Shown here piece after piece: positions 24,244-32,498 of a DNA stretch of 36,822 nucleotides (position 1 is its first letter; every line of letters starts with the position of its first letter). The notes below the pieces were generated by a model. It ran no database searches. It was not told the DNA's origin and worked only from the letters and a program-made list of their open reading frames with translations. The stretch is from positions 1 through 36,822 of the forward strand of contig JALOTE010000012.1 of assembly GCA_025458045.1 (NCBI GenBank), written 5' to 3'. The position numbers were made by a program, and so were the translations under genes. The DNA comes from Rhizobiaceae bacterium. Its GTDB lineage: Bacteria > Pseudomonadota > Alphaproteobacteria > Rhizobiales > Rhizobiaceae.

Positions 24244-26070
24244 ATGGCGGTGGACGCCGGACCGGGCCTGATCGCGCAAGCCATCGTCATGCTGGGGGCG
24301 GCTGTCGTCGCCGCGCCGATCTTCATGCGCATCGGCCTCGGCACGGTACTCGGCTACATTGCCGCCGGTGTGCTGATCGGCCCGGTGTTGAACCTGATTG
24401 CGGATGGGGCGGCCATCCTCCACGTGGCGGAATTGGGCGTGGCGCTGTTGCTGTTCATCATCGGGCTCGAACTGAAGCCCGCGCGGTTGTGGGCCTTGCG
24501 CACCGACATTTTCGGACTTGGTTTGGCGCAGGTGGTGCTGAGCGGCGCGGCGCTTTCAGGTGTCGCGCTGGCTGGCGGCATGGACTGGCGGGCGGCGCTG
24601 GTGATCGGCTTCGGCCTGTCCCTGTCTTCGACAGCGTTTGCGATGCAATTGCTGGAAAGCCGGCAGGAAGTGAACACGCCACACGGACGGCGCGGCTTTG
24701 CGATCCTGCTGTTCCAGGATCTGGCAATCGTGCCGCTCCTGGCGCTTGTCGCGGTGCTGTCGCCCGGGCCGGCTCAATCCGGCCTGCACCCCGCCGCGCA
24801 GGCTGCGGTGGCGGTTGCAGCGGTTGGCGCGCTGATCCTTGCCGGACGGCACTTGCTGACGCCCCTGTTCCGCATCATCGCCAATACGGGCGCGAAGGAG
24901 GCGATGATCGCCGCCGCGCTGCTGGTCGTGCTGGGTGCGGGCTATCTCCTGCAACTGGCAGGCCTGTCGATGGCGATGGGCGCGTTCATCGCTGGCGTGA
25001 TGCTGGCGGAATCCTCCTACCGCCACGAACTGGAGGCCGATATCGAGCCGTTCCGCGGCATCCTGCTCGGCCTGTTCTTCATGGCGGTCGGCCTGTCGCT
25101 GGATCTGGCGGTGATTGCCGCATGGTGGCCTCTCGTGCTCGCCGCCGTTCCGGCCTTGATGCTCGTGAAAGGCGTGCTGATCTACGGGGTGTCCCGCGGG
25201 TTCGGTTCCAGCCATGCGGATGGTGTGCGGCTGGCGCTGCTGTTGCCGCAGGGCGGCGAGTTCGGCTTCGTGCTGTTCACGGTTGCCGCGGCAGGCGGGT
25301 TGTTTTCCGCCGAGATGGCGTCCGTGCTGATCGCGGTCGTCACATTGTCTATGGCCACAACGCCGCTTGCCATGGGCCTCTCCCGCTTCATGCCAGCCCA
25401 TGAGGAGCGCGACAGCATGGAGGAGGATTTCGATGGGGCAGGCTCCGACGTGCTGCTGATCGGCTTTTCGCGATTCGGCCAGATCATCTCGCAGGTGCTG
25501 CTCACCTCCGGCCATCAGGCGACCATCATCGACACTTCGGCGGAACGCATCCGGCAGGCGGCGAAATTCGGGTTCCGGATCTTTTTCGGCGACGGCCGCC
25601 GCAAGGACGTGCTTGTGGCCGCCGGCATTGAGCGGGCGAAGCTGGTCGCCGTCTGCACCCACAGCCGGGAGGCGACCGACAAGATCGTCGACCTGATCCA
25701 GAGCGAGTATCCCGATGTGCGGCTGTTCGTGCGCTCCTATGATCGCAACCATGCAATTTCGCTGCGCAAGCGGGGCGTTGGCTATGAACTGCGCGAAACG
25801 CTCGAATCGGCGTTGCGCTTCGGGCGGCACACGTTGACAGCGCTCGGCCATGACGACGCGCTCGCACAGGCCGTCATCGATGATGTGCGCCGCCGTGACG
25901 AGGAGCGGCTGGAATTGCAGGTGGCAGGCGACCAGTATTCCGGCCGCGAGAAACTGCACACAAAGCCGGTGACGCCGGAACCGCTGCTGGCAGTCGCGCG
26001 GCAGGGACGCCAAATCAATACGGACGCTGCCATGCACGAGGATGCGTCAGCGCCGGAGCCCCGGCCATGA
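24244..26070 (+). CDS. KefB/KefC-type monovalent cation:proton antiporter (CPA2)
   Basis: 608 aa from the ATG at 24244 with AGGATAGGAA upstream. The first 380 residues form the Na+/H+ exchanger domain with about 12 helices (GYIAAGVLIGPVLNL near 40, and MAMGAFIAGVMLAESSYRHELEADIEPFRGILLGLFFMAVG near 245-285). Residues about 400-515 are a TrkA-N/RCK domain with the nucleotide-binding loop VLLIGFSRFGQIISQVLL. The C-terminal tail is disordered. Such proteins release K+ (or exchange Na+/H+) under electrophile or alkaline stress. No KefF/KefG partner is present. It is divergent from pmbA and overlaps the MATE gene start (ATGA). Confidence 0.88.
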   Translation: MAVDAGPGLIAQAIVMLGAAVVAAPIFMRIGLGTVLGYIAAGVLIGPVLNLIADGAAILHVAELGVALLLFIIGLELKPARLWALRTDIFGLGLAQVVLSGAALSGVALAGGMDWRAALVIGFGLSLSSTAFAMQLLESRQEVNTPHGRRGFAILLFQDLAIVPLLALVAVLSPGPAQSGLHPAAQAAVAVAAVGALILAGRHLLTPLFRIIANTGAKEAMIAAALLVVLGAGYLLQLAGLSMAMGAFIAGVMLAESSYRHELEADIEPFRGILLGLFFMAVGLSLDLAVIAAWWPLVLAAVPALMLVKGVLIYGVSRGFGSSHADGVRLALLLPQGGEFGFVLFTVAAAGGLFSAEMASVLIAVVTLSMATTPLAMGLSRFMPAHEERDSMEEDFDGAGSDVLLIGFSRFGQIISQVLLTSGHQATIIDTSAERIRQAAKFGFRIFFGDGRRKDVLVAAGIERAKLVAVCTHSREATDKIVDLIQSEYPDVRLFVRSYDRNHAISLRKRGVGYELRETLESALRFGRHTLTALGHDDALAQAVIDDVRRRDEERLELQVAGDQYSGREKLHTKPVTPEPLLAVARQGRQINTDAAMHEDASAPEPRP

Positions 26071-27485
26071 ACGCGTCTGCACGGCCTGGGGGCAAGTTCA
26101 CCACAGGCTCCACCATGCGCCACGTCGTGGTGATGACGGCCACAGGATCGGTCGGTCTCATCGCCGTGTTTCTCGTCGATGTGCTGAACCTCTATTACAT
26201 CTCGCTACTCGGCAAGGAGGAGTTGTCGGCCGCCATCGGCTTTGCCGGAACCCTGCTGTTCTTCACGTTGTCGGTTGCCATCGGGCTGACAATAGCCACA
26301 GGCGCGCTGGTGTCACGCGCATTGGGTCGAGGGGATCGCGAGGCTGCGGCGCGCGCGGGCGGGGCAAGCCTCGTCTTCAGTGTCGCCATCCTCGCGGCAC
26401 TTTCCGCTGCGGCGTTCCCGTTCCTGGAAGAGTTGCTGTTCGCGCTCGGCGCACGCGGGCGCACATTGGAGCTCGCGGTCAGCTACATGCAGATCGTGCT
26501 GCCGTCATCGCCGCTGATCGCGGCGGGTATGGGGGCGGCGGGCATCCTGCGTGGCGTGGGCGATGCGCGCCGCGCCATGTTCATCACGCTTGCCGGTGCG
26601 ATTGTCGCGGCGATTGTCGATCCCATCCTGATTTTCGCGCTCGACCTTGAACTGACGGGTGCGGCAATCGCAACCGTCATCTCCCGCGTGGTGATCCTGC
26701 TTGTCGGGCTGCATGGCGCAATCATCGTGCACCGGCTCGTCAACGTCGGCACTTGGCGGACCATGATGCAGACGGCGCGGCCTTTCTTTGCGATCGGCGT
26801 GCCCGCCATCATGACGCAGCTCGCCACACCTGTCGGCAACGCCTATGTGACCATCGAAATCGCCCGCTATGGTGATGATGCGGTGGCCGCGTGGGCGATC
26901 ATCGGCCGCCTCGTGCCGGTCGCGTTCGGCGCGATCTTCTCTCTTTCGGGCGCGGTCGGGCCGATCCTCGGGCAGAATTACGGCGCCGGGCTTTACCACC
27001 GGCTGCAGCAGACGATGCGCGACGCGCTGATTTTCACGCTTCTTTATTCGGTCGCCGCCTGGGCGCTGCTCGCCTTGTTCCGTGTGGAGATCGCCGAACT
27101 GTTTGGGGCAACGGGCGAGACGCTGAACCTGATCGTGTTCTTCTGCCTGCTGGTGGCCGGAAGCTTCCTGTTCAATGGCGCATTGTTTGTCGCCAACGCC
27201 GCCTTCAACAATCTCGGCCACGCTTTCTGGTCCACACTGTTCAACTGGGGACGCGCGACGCTTGGCACATTCCCGTTCGTTTGGGCGGGCGGCCGGTGGT
27301 TTGGTGCAGAAGGCGTGCTCGCCGGCTGGGGCCTCGGCGCGGTGGTCTTTGGGGTCGCCTCGATGGTTGTCTGCTTCCGCATCATCGCGAGGCTGGAACG
27401 CGACGGCCCGAAGAGCGGCGACGTGATGCCGCCCGCGCCGCCAACCGCGCAGTCACCCTTCACATCCGGCAAGGGCGCGATTTAA
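26067..27485 (+). CDS. MATE-family multidrug/cation efflux protein
   Basis: 472 aa with about 12 membrane helices in two MatE halves (about 25-185 and 245-410). GFAGTLLFFTLSVAIGLTIATGALVSRALGRGD and PLIAAGMGAAGILRGVGDARRAMFI are typical of the NorM/DinF superfamily. It should export organic cations or drugs using Na+ or H+. The start codon overlaps the stop of the antiporter gene, so it is translationally coupled to it; a shared role in ion or toxin stress is inferred. It is convergent with the patatin gene, overlapping by 4 bp. Confidence 0.88.
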   Translation: MNASARPGGKFTTGSTMRHVVVMTATGSVGLIAVFLVDVLNLYYISLLGKEELSAAIGFAGTLLFFTLSVAIGLTIATGALVSRALGRGDREAAARAGGASLVFSVAILAALSAAAFPFLEELLFALGARGRTLELAVSYMQIVLPSSPLIAAGMGAAGILRGVGDARRAMFITLAGAIVAAIVDPILIFALDLELTGAAIATVISRVVILLVGLHGAIIVHRLVNVGTWRTMMQTARPFFAIGVPAIMTQLATPVGNAYVTIEIARYGDDAVAAWAIIGRLVPVAFGAIFSLSGAVGPILGQNYGAGLYHRLQQTMRDALIFTLLYSVAAWALLALFRVEIAELFGATGETLNLIVFFCLLVAGSFLFNGALFVANAAFNNLGHAFWSTLFNWGRATLGTFPFVWAGGRWFGAEGVLAGWGLGAVVFGVASMVVCFRIIARLERDGPKSGDVMPPAPPTAQSPFTSGKGAI

Positions 27486-28423
27486 CTCTTGATCTTGCGT
27501 GTGAACGCCTGATCGACCGCGCGCTTGACCTCGTCCTTGAAGGGCGCGGTCTTCTCCAAAATCTCGCGCACCTTGAGGAAATCCATCACGCGCCAGGCAT
27601 CGACATCGGGGCGCAAGAAGATATCGGGTTTGTGCGCCTTCAGCTTTTCGGCGATGATCGCCTGCATCATCAATTGGCTCGCGCCAAACAGCGTGTCGAT
27701 GGTGGAAGGCATGCGGTCAGGCGGGCCGCTCGGGCCGCCGACAACGTCAATGGCGAGCGTGATGTCGGCCAGCCCTTCCACCAGATCAAACGGAACCGGA
27801 TTGGTGATGCCGCCATCGACCAAAATGCGCCCGTGATGGAAGACGGGGTGGAACAGCGCTGGAATGGCGGCGGAACCGGCAATGGCGGGCTTCAACGCGC
27901 CTGAACGTGAAACCGTGGCGCGCTGGCCGTAGTAATCAGTCGCGACCGTCATCAAGGGCAGGTTCAACGCTTCGAAAGTGGCTGGGAGCCCTTCGGGCAG
28001 GAACACATCGAGCACGGCCTCAAGGTCGATGCGGCCGGGGCGCAGTCCTTCCTTGAACGAGCCGAAAAAGGCGCGCGGCCGCATGCGGATCAGCCGCGCC
28101 ATGACCTCGGCGCGGTTGCCGAGCGTCTTGCGGAAATAGGCTGCGAGATCGGCCCCGCTCATGCCTGCGGCATAGCCTGCGCCGATCAGCGCGCCGATGG
28201 ATGTGCCGGAGACCGCGACGGGGCGGATGCCCAATTCATCCAGCGCCGACAGCGCGTGGATGTGCGCTATGCCGCGCGCGCCGCCGCCGCCCAGCGCGAC
28301 AGCCACCGACGGTCCCGAACGCGGTTGCACAACCGGCTGCGATTGGACGGCCGCCGACTCAAGCGCTGTGGCGGGTTCCGCTTTCTTGCGTGCGGGGATC
28401 TTGGTCTTCAGGGCGCGGATCAT
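27482..28423 (-). CDS. Patatin-like phospholipase family protein (RssA/NTE type)
   Basis: 313 aa. The oxyanion loop GGGGARG (45-51), the nucleophile elbow GTSIG (73-77, catalytic Ser75 or its neighbour) and the Asp of DGGITNP (near 207) are complete, so it is likely an active serine lipase or esterase with a Ser-Asp dyad. A basic, Ala-rich N-terminal extension of about 38 residues precedes the domain; no signal peptide is evident. The likely role is hydrolysis of phospholipids or lysophospholipids at the inner membrane. It lies 32 bp downstream of rsmD on the same strand. Confidence 0.88.
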   Translation of the reverse strand: MIRALKTKIPARKKAEPATALESAAVQSQPVVQPRSGPSVAVALGGGGARGIAHIHALSALDELGIRPVAVSGTSIGALIGAGYAAGMSGADLAAYFRKTLGNRAEVMARLIRMRPRAFFGSFKEGLRPGRIDLEAVLDVFLPEGLPATFEALNLPLMTVATDYYGQRATVSRSGALKPAIAGSAAIPALFHPVFHHGRILVDGGITNPVPFDLVEGLADITLAIDVVGGPSGPPDRMPSTIDTLFGASQLMMQAIIAEKLKAHKPDIFLRPDVDAWRVMDFLKVREILEKTAPFKDEVKRAVDQAFTRKIKS

Positions 28424-28455
28424 GGCAACTCAGGTGCGCTTGTGCCGCAAAAACG

Positions 28456-29007
28456 TCAAGTGCGCAGAAGAAACCGCAGGACCGTGTCACCGTAACGACG
28501 CTCGTCCTCCAGTGCGAAGCAGGGCGGGCACTGAAAGGCGGCCGACGCCGCCTCCTCCAGCACGCAGATCGCCCCGGGCGCGATCCATCCGCCTGACGCG
28601 GTGCTGGAAAACGCCTTCTCGCCCAGCCCCCTGCCATAGGGCGGATCGGCAAACACAAGGGTGAAGGGTGCGAGATTGCCGACTGGGCCCATGTCGGTCG
28701 CGTCACGGCGCAAAAGCCGTGTCCGGCCTGTCAGCCCGAACGCCTCGATATTGCCGCGGATGAGGCCGCGCCCTTCGACGCCCTCCTCGACGAAACAGCA
28801 ATGCGCCGCGCCGCGTGACAGCGCTTCAATCCCGAGCGCGCCGGTGCCGGCAAAAAGGTCAAGCACGCGCGCGCCCGCGCAGGCCTGCCAGCGGCTTTCA
28901 AGGATGTTGAACAGCGCCTCGCGCGTGCGGTCGCCGGTGGGGCGGATTGCCGGTGTGGACGGTGTCAGCAAAGCGCGCCCGCGCAGATCACCGGCGACGA
29001 TGCGCAT
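28456..29007 (-). CDS. rsmD: 16S rRNA (guanine(966)-N(2))-methyltransferase RsmD
   Basis: 183 aa. Starts with MRIVAGDLRGRALLTP and continues IRPTGDRTREALFNIL, both RsmD hallmarks; the SAM loop VLDLFAGTGALGIEALSRGA lies near 48-67 and the catalytic DPPYGRGL near 121. It methylates G966 of 16S rRNA in the 30S subunit. It starts 3 bp after the stop of the pseudouridine synthase gene, so two rRNA-modifying enzymes are made from one transcript. Confidence 0.95.
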   Translation of the reverse strand: MRIVAGDLRGRALLTPSTPAIRPTGDRTREALFNILESRWQACAGARVLDLFAGTGALGIEALSRGAAHCCFVEEGVEGRGLIRGNIEAFGLTGRTRLLRRDATDMGPVGNLAPFTLVFADPPYGRGLGEKAFSSTASGGWIAPGAICVLEEAASAAFQCPPCFALEDERRYGDTVLRFLLRT

Positions 29008-29010
29008 GGC

Positions 29011-30888
29011 TCATCTTGACCTGCCGCTACCGCCGCCGCGCGGCTTTCCGCCGAAGGGTTTGCCGCCAGAGGGTTTGCCGCCAGAGGGATTGCCGCCAGA
29101 GGGTTTGCCGCCAGAGGGTTTGCCGCCGGAAGGCCTTCCACCAAACGGTTTGCCGCCTGGTTTTCCACCCGGTTTGCGGTCGGGGTCAAACGGTTTGCGC
29201 GGCTTGTCCGGATCGAACGGCGCGCGCGGCTTGCGGTCAAGGTCGAAGGGTTTGCGCTCGCGCGGTTCAGCACCCTCGGCGCGCGGCTTGCGGTCCGGAT
29301 CGAAGGGCTTGCGCGGTTTGTTCGGGTCAAAGGGCTTTCGCGGCTTGTTCGGGTCGAACGGCGCCCTCGGCTTCCGGCTCGGATCGAACGGTTTGCGCTC
29401 GCGGGCAGCTTCGCTGCCTTCGCCTTCCGCCCGGGCGCGCGGCGGGCCTTTGCGGAATGGCTTGTCTCTGTGTGGCTGGCCGCCAGCGTCGCCTTCACGA
29501 CGCGGCTTGCCGTCCGGGTCGAACGGTTTGCGCGGAGTTTCGGCTCCGTCATGCGACTTGAACCCGGCCGAGCGGGCCGGGCGCGCCCCATCGCCGCCCG
29601 GGCCGCCATGCGACTTGAAACCGGCGGAGCGCGGCTTTCTTTCCCCAAATGGCTTCTTTTCGCCGAAAGCCTTCCCATCGGCCGAAGGTTTGCGCTCCCC
29701 GAACGATTTGCGCTCGCCAAACGGGCGCGGCCCGCGTTCCGGCGCAGGCTCGCCGCGTTCGGCACGGCGGGCCTCGGCGCGCGCCTCCTTTTCGGCGCGC
29801 TTTGCGCTGCGCTCGGCGCGGGCGGCGGCTTCTTCGGTTTCATTCGGGCCCATGGGGCGCGCGCCCTTGTCCATCCAGACATGCACGCCGCGGTTGCGCG
29901 GCATGTAGGGCTTGCGGGGCGCGTCACGGCCTTCGCGGGCATCGTCGCCGCGCGTCTTCGACGCGGCGTCGCCGCGCTTGAACGGCTTGCGGTCGGCGTC
30001 AACCGGCTTCAGTCGCTTCGCCCGCGGCGGAATGACGGTTACGGTCCCGCCTTCGGCTTGCGCCGCCTGTGCGGCCGTCGCCACACCTGCCGGCGTGTCG
30101 AAATCGGCACCGGATTTGGCGATCAGCTTTTCGCCCAGTTGATCGCGCAGCACCCGCCCGCGGATTTCGCGCACCGCGCCTTCTTCGAGGTCGCCCAGGG
30201 TGAACGGCCCGAACGAGACACGGATGAGCCGCGTCACCTCCAGGCCGAGCGCGCCAAGCACATTCTTGACCTCGCGGTTCTTGCCTTCACGCAGGCCGAT
30301 GGTGAGCCAGGCATTCGCACCCTGCACACGCTCAACCTCGGCCTCGATGGGCCCGTAGATGACGCCATCGACCACGATGCCATCCTTCAAGGCCGCCAAC
30401 GCCGCGGCGTCCGGCTCGCCATGCACGCGCACGCGGTAGCGGCGCAGCCAGCCGGTTTGCGGCAGTTCCAGCACGCGGGCGAGGCCGCCGTCATTGGTGA
30501 GGATGAGCAGGCCCTCGGTGTTGATGTCGAGGCGGCCGACTGTGATGACGCGCGGCAAGTCCGGCGGCAGCACATCGAAAATCGTCTGGCGACCTTCCGG
30601 GTCGCGGTTCGACGTGACCGTGCCGCGCGGCTTGTGGAACAACCACAGGCGTGTGCGGTCGGGTGCGCCGACGGGCACGCCATCGACGGTCAATTCGTCG
30701 GTTTCACGGACATTCACCGCAGGCGTCAGCAGCACCCGGCCATTGAGCGCGATGCGCCCCTCGGCGATCATCGCCTCGACGTCACGGCGCGAGGCGATGC
30801 CGGCCCGCGCCAGCCGTTTGGCGACGCGCTCACCCGCATCCTCCGATGACGCCTGCGCCAAGCGCGGCGCTTTGCCTTTGCCGTCCAT
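29011..30888 (-). CDS. rluB: RluB/RsuA-family rRNA pseudouridine synthase with long repetitive basic tail
   Basis: 625 aa, more than twice the usual 250-300. Residues 20-66 are an S4 RNA-binding domain (VAKRLARAGIASRRDVEAMIAEGRIALNG), and 78-250 the synthase domain with catalytic Asp121 in GRLDINTEGLLIL. LREGKNREVKNVLGALGLEVTRLIRVSFGPF is the conserved substrate-site segment. From about residue 270 the protein is low-complexity: Lys/Arg-rich with scattered Asp, then repeats of the type KPFDP[DN][RK]KPR, and finally GGKPS pentapeptides. Such tails occur in alphaproteobacterial RluB and probably bind RNA. The family makes pseudouridine 2605 of 23S rRNA. The start is only 2 bp from an in-frame upstream codon of the divergent tadA frame. 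Confidence 0.9.
   Translation of the reverse strand: MDGKGKAPRLAQASSEDAGERVAKRLARAGIASRRDVEAMIAEGRIALNGRVLLTPAVNVRETDELTVDGVPVGAPDRTRLWLFHKPRGTVTSNRDPEGRQTIFDVLPPDLPRVITVGRLDINTEGLLILTNDGGLARVLELPQTGWLRRYRVRVHGEPDAAALAALKDGIVVDGVIYGPIEAEVERVQGANAWLTIGLREGKNREVKNVLGALGLEVTRLIRVSFGPFTLGDLEEGAVREIRGRVLRDQLGEKLIAKSGADFDTPAGVATAAQAAQAEGGTVTVIPPRAKRLKPVDADRKPFKRGDAASKTRGDDAREGRDAPRKPYMPRNRGVHVWMDKGARPMGPNETEEAAARAERSAKRAEKEARAEARRAERGEPAPERGPRPFGERKSFGERKPSADGKAFGEKKPFGERKPRSAGFKSHGGPGGDGARPARSAGFKSHDGAETPRKPFDPDGKPRREGDAGGQPHRDKPFRKGPPRARAEGEGSEAARERKPFDPSRKPRAPFDPNKPRKPFDPNKPRKPFDPDRKPRAEGAEPRERKPFDLDRKPRAPFDPDKPRKPFDPDRKPGGKPGGKPFGGRPSGGKPSGGKPSGGNPSGGKPSGGKPFGGKPRGGGSGRSR
29042..29161. repeat. 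15-bp tandem repeat in the 3' end of the pseudouridine synthase gene
   Basis: Eight head-to-tail 15-bp units (29042-29161) with consensus GGTTTGCCGCCAGAG on the plus strand; units 2, 3 and 5 are identical and unit 4 differs by one base. On the coding strand each unit encodes a five-residue GGKPS-type repeat. A longer, more diverged array coding for KPFDP-type repeats lies at about 29165-29400. Confidence 0.9.
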
Positions 30889-30947
30889 GAATGAAGCCTT
30901 TATGCAACACGGTGCGGGTGCCTATCAGAGCGCAAGGTGGCGCGGTA

Positions 30948-31439
30948 GTGGAAAAACAAGATGGAGCGGCCGAAGCGAGGTCCGGCCTGTTGCATTCGGT
31001 CTTCATGGACGCCGCACTTGACGAGGCGCGCATTGCCGCAACCCTGGGCGAGGTGCCGGTGGGTGCCGTCATCGTGCAAAACGGCACGATCATCGCGCGG
31101 GCGGGCAACCGCACGCGGACCCTCAATGACCCGACAGCCCATGCGGAAATCTTGGCGATCCGTGCAGCGGCGCGACTCCTTGGTTCGCCGCGCCTCGGCG
31201 ATTGCGAATTGCATGTGACACTGGAGCCCTGCGCCATGTGCGCGGGCGGGATTTCCCATGCGCGGCTCAAGCGGCTTTACTATGGGGCGTCCGACGCCAA
31301 GGGCGGTGCCGTTGAACACGGCCCCCGCTTTTTTTCACAACCCACCTGCCTGCATGCGCCTGACATCTATCCGGGCTTCGGGGCGGACGAGGCGGCGGCG
31401 CTGCTGACAGAGTTTTTCGGACGTCTACGGCAGGATTGA
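30948..31439 (+). CDS. tadA: tRNA-specific adenosine deaminase TadA
   Basis: Zinc deaminase of the cytidine/deoxycytidylate deaminase fold. The zinc and proton-shuttle motif T-A-H-A-E-I and PCAMCAGG carry the His, Glu and two Cys of the active site, and GEVPVGAVIV precedes them as in other TadA proteins. It converts A34 to inosine in tRNA-Arg(ACG), an essential step. The GTG at 30948 is preceded by AAGGTG and gives 163 aa. An ATG at 31005 gives 144 aa, close to the usual length, but has no ribosome site; family alignment just upstream of that Met (HSVFMDAALDEA) slightly favours the longer form. It is divergent from the RluB-type gene. Confidence 0.92.
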   Translation: MEKQDGAAEARSGLLHSVFMDAALDEARIAATLGEVPVGAVIVQNGTIIARAGNRTRTLNDPTAHAEILAIRAAARLLGSPRLGDCELHVTLEPCAMCAGGISHARLKRLYYGASDAKGGAVEHGPRFFSQPTCLHAPDIYPGFGADEAAALLTEFFGRLRQD

Positions 31440-31455
31440 ACGCTGTCCGGCAGGC

Positions 31456-32091
31456 TCACCAGGGCCAGAGATTGCGCAGGCTGAAGCCCTGATTCTTGCG
31501 CAGCAGCTTCTTGCGGCGGGCTTCCTTCTTGGATTCCGGCTCACCCAGATCGTCGGTCGGCGCTGTCGCAGCGGCGACCTTCAAATCCGATGGCGGATCG
31601 GACAGGAAGCGGCGGCCCTGGTACGCGCCCGCCTGCACCTGCATCGCCGCCTTGAAGCGCTGGCGCTGCTCTTCCGGTGTCAGCGGGCGGCCATCATTGA
31701 CCTCGCCCATGCCGGTCGCGACGACAGGCGACTGATAGAACTGGTTGTCCTGGTTGGCGGTTGCCTCGGCGCGGATGCGGGCGCGACGCTGCTCCGGGCT
31801 TTCCGGCCATTGCGCAGCTTCGGTCACCTTGGGCTGCGGCGCGGGCAGGACATCGGTCGAGGCGGGTGCCACGATCTCGGCGCGCGGTTTGTATTCGATC
31901 TCGGCCTTGTTGGTGTTGGACGAGACGGACATGAGGTTGGAAATGTCCTGCACCAGTTGCATGTCGGCGCGTGTGCCCGTCCCGTAGGTGGGCGCAGACA
32001 AACAGCCCGCCAGCAGGGCGGCAGGCGCGCACAAGGCGACGGCTTTGCCGGAAGAACGGGCCAAGCGGGCGGCGGAATGTCCAAAAATCAT
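31456..32091 (-). CDS. Conserved hypothetical lipoprotein
   Basis: 211 aa. The N-terminus has a basic, then hydrophobic stretch ending in LLAGC with the lipidated Cys at residue 30, so it should be an outer- or inner-membrane lipoprotein. The rest is hydrophilic with no recognised domain: a Pro/Ala-rich part (60-95), Arg-rich helix EQRRARIRAEAT, then PLTPEEQRQRFKAAMQVQAGAYQGRRFLSDPPSD. The C-terminus is strongly basic and aromatic (KKEARRKKLLRKNQGF, then RNLWPW). It is convergent with tadA (16 bp between stops) and downstream of ileS, with the 407-bp repeat region in between. Function unknown. Confidence 0.75.
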   Translation of the reverse strand: MIFGHSAARLARSSGKAVALCAPAALLAGCLSAPTYGTGTRADMQLVQDISNLMSVSSNTNKAEIEYKPRAEIVAPASTDVLPAPQPKVTEAAQWPESPEQRRARIRAEATANQDNQFYQSPVVATGMGEVNDGRPLTPEEQRQRFKAAMQVQAGAYQGRRFLSDPPSDLKVAAATAPTDDLGEPESKKEARRKKLLRKNQGFSLRNLWPW

Positions 32092-32498
32092 GCGTCAGGA
32101 TCCGATACGCAACACGAGTTCATGCGCCGGGGCGGTGAAGCACGGCATTTCGTCCATATCATGGCAGAGGCGGCAGCGCCACTACCTCGCCTTCTGGATA
32201 GTGTCTCAGTTGGAAATCTCCTTCATCCTGAGGTGCTTTTTCCCCCGTGCTTCGAGGCCCGCTGAAGCGGGCACCTCAGCATGAAGGGAAAAAGCCTCGA
32301 AGGACGGATTTCAAACTGAGACACTACCGTCTTCTCCTTCGCGCTTCGAGGCTCGCCCGCGCAAGCGCAGGCTCACTCCTTGGCATGAAGGAGCATCGGT
32401 CATTGCATCAGGCGGTCATCAGCCTTCATGCTGAGGCGAGAGCCCGGATCGTCCGGGCGAACCTCGAAGCACGGTGGATGGTCGAACGCCCGAAGGCA
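32092..32498. repeat. 407-bp gene-free region filled with palindromic repeats
   Basis: No gene is seen here. After about 105 bp of unique sequence (the probable promoter region of the lipoprotein gene), it contains a 128-bp unit with terminal inverted repeats (32199-32326) and then two more diverged type A segments. One, around 32332-32400, reads CTTCGCGCTTCGAGGCTCGC...CATGAAGGAG; the other, around 32428-32475, has CTTCATGCTGAGG...CCTCGAAGCA with an inner CCCGGATCGTCCGGG hairpin. The region separates ileS from the lipoprotein gene. Confidence 0.8.
32199..32326. mobile_element. MITE-like element with 20-bp terminal inverted repeats, carrying a type A palindrome
   Basis: The left end (32199-32218, TAGTGTCTCAGTT...) and right end (32307-32326, ...AACTGAGACACTA) are inverted copies with one mismatch in 20. 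Between them lies a type A repeat with arms TGAGGTGC (32229-32236), CTTCGAGGC (32250-32258), GCACCTCA (32271-32278) and GCCTCGAAG (32294-32302), and an extra pairing GCTTTTTCCC / GGGAAAAAGC. It has no coding capacity. A target-site duplication is not obvious beyond the terminal TA. Confidence 0.65.

Noticed and set aside
24556-26037. 493-codon minus-strand open frame over the antiporter gene
   Set aside because: Shadow of the antiporter; no hydrophobic pattern or motif of its own.
29042-29161. CRISPR-like array
   Set aside because: 15-bp units are directly adjacent with no spacers and encode an in-frame peptide repeat.
28661-30849. Plus-strand frames with PPEGLPPEG and similar repeats
   Set aside because: They are the complement of the repetitive tail of the pseudouridine synthase, whose S4 and catalytic domains fix the coding strand.
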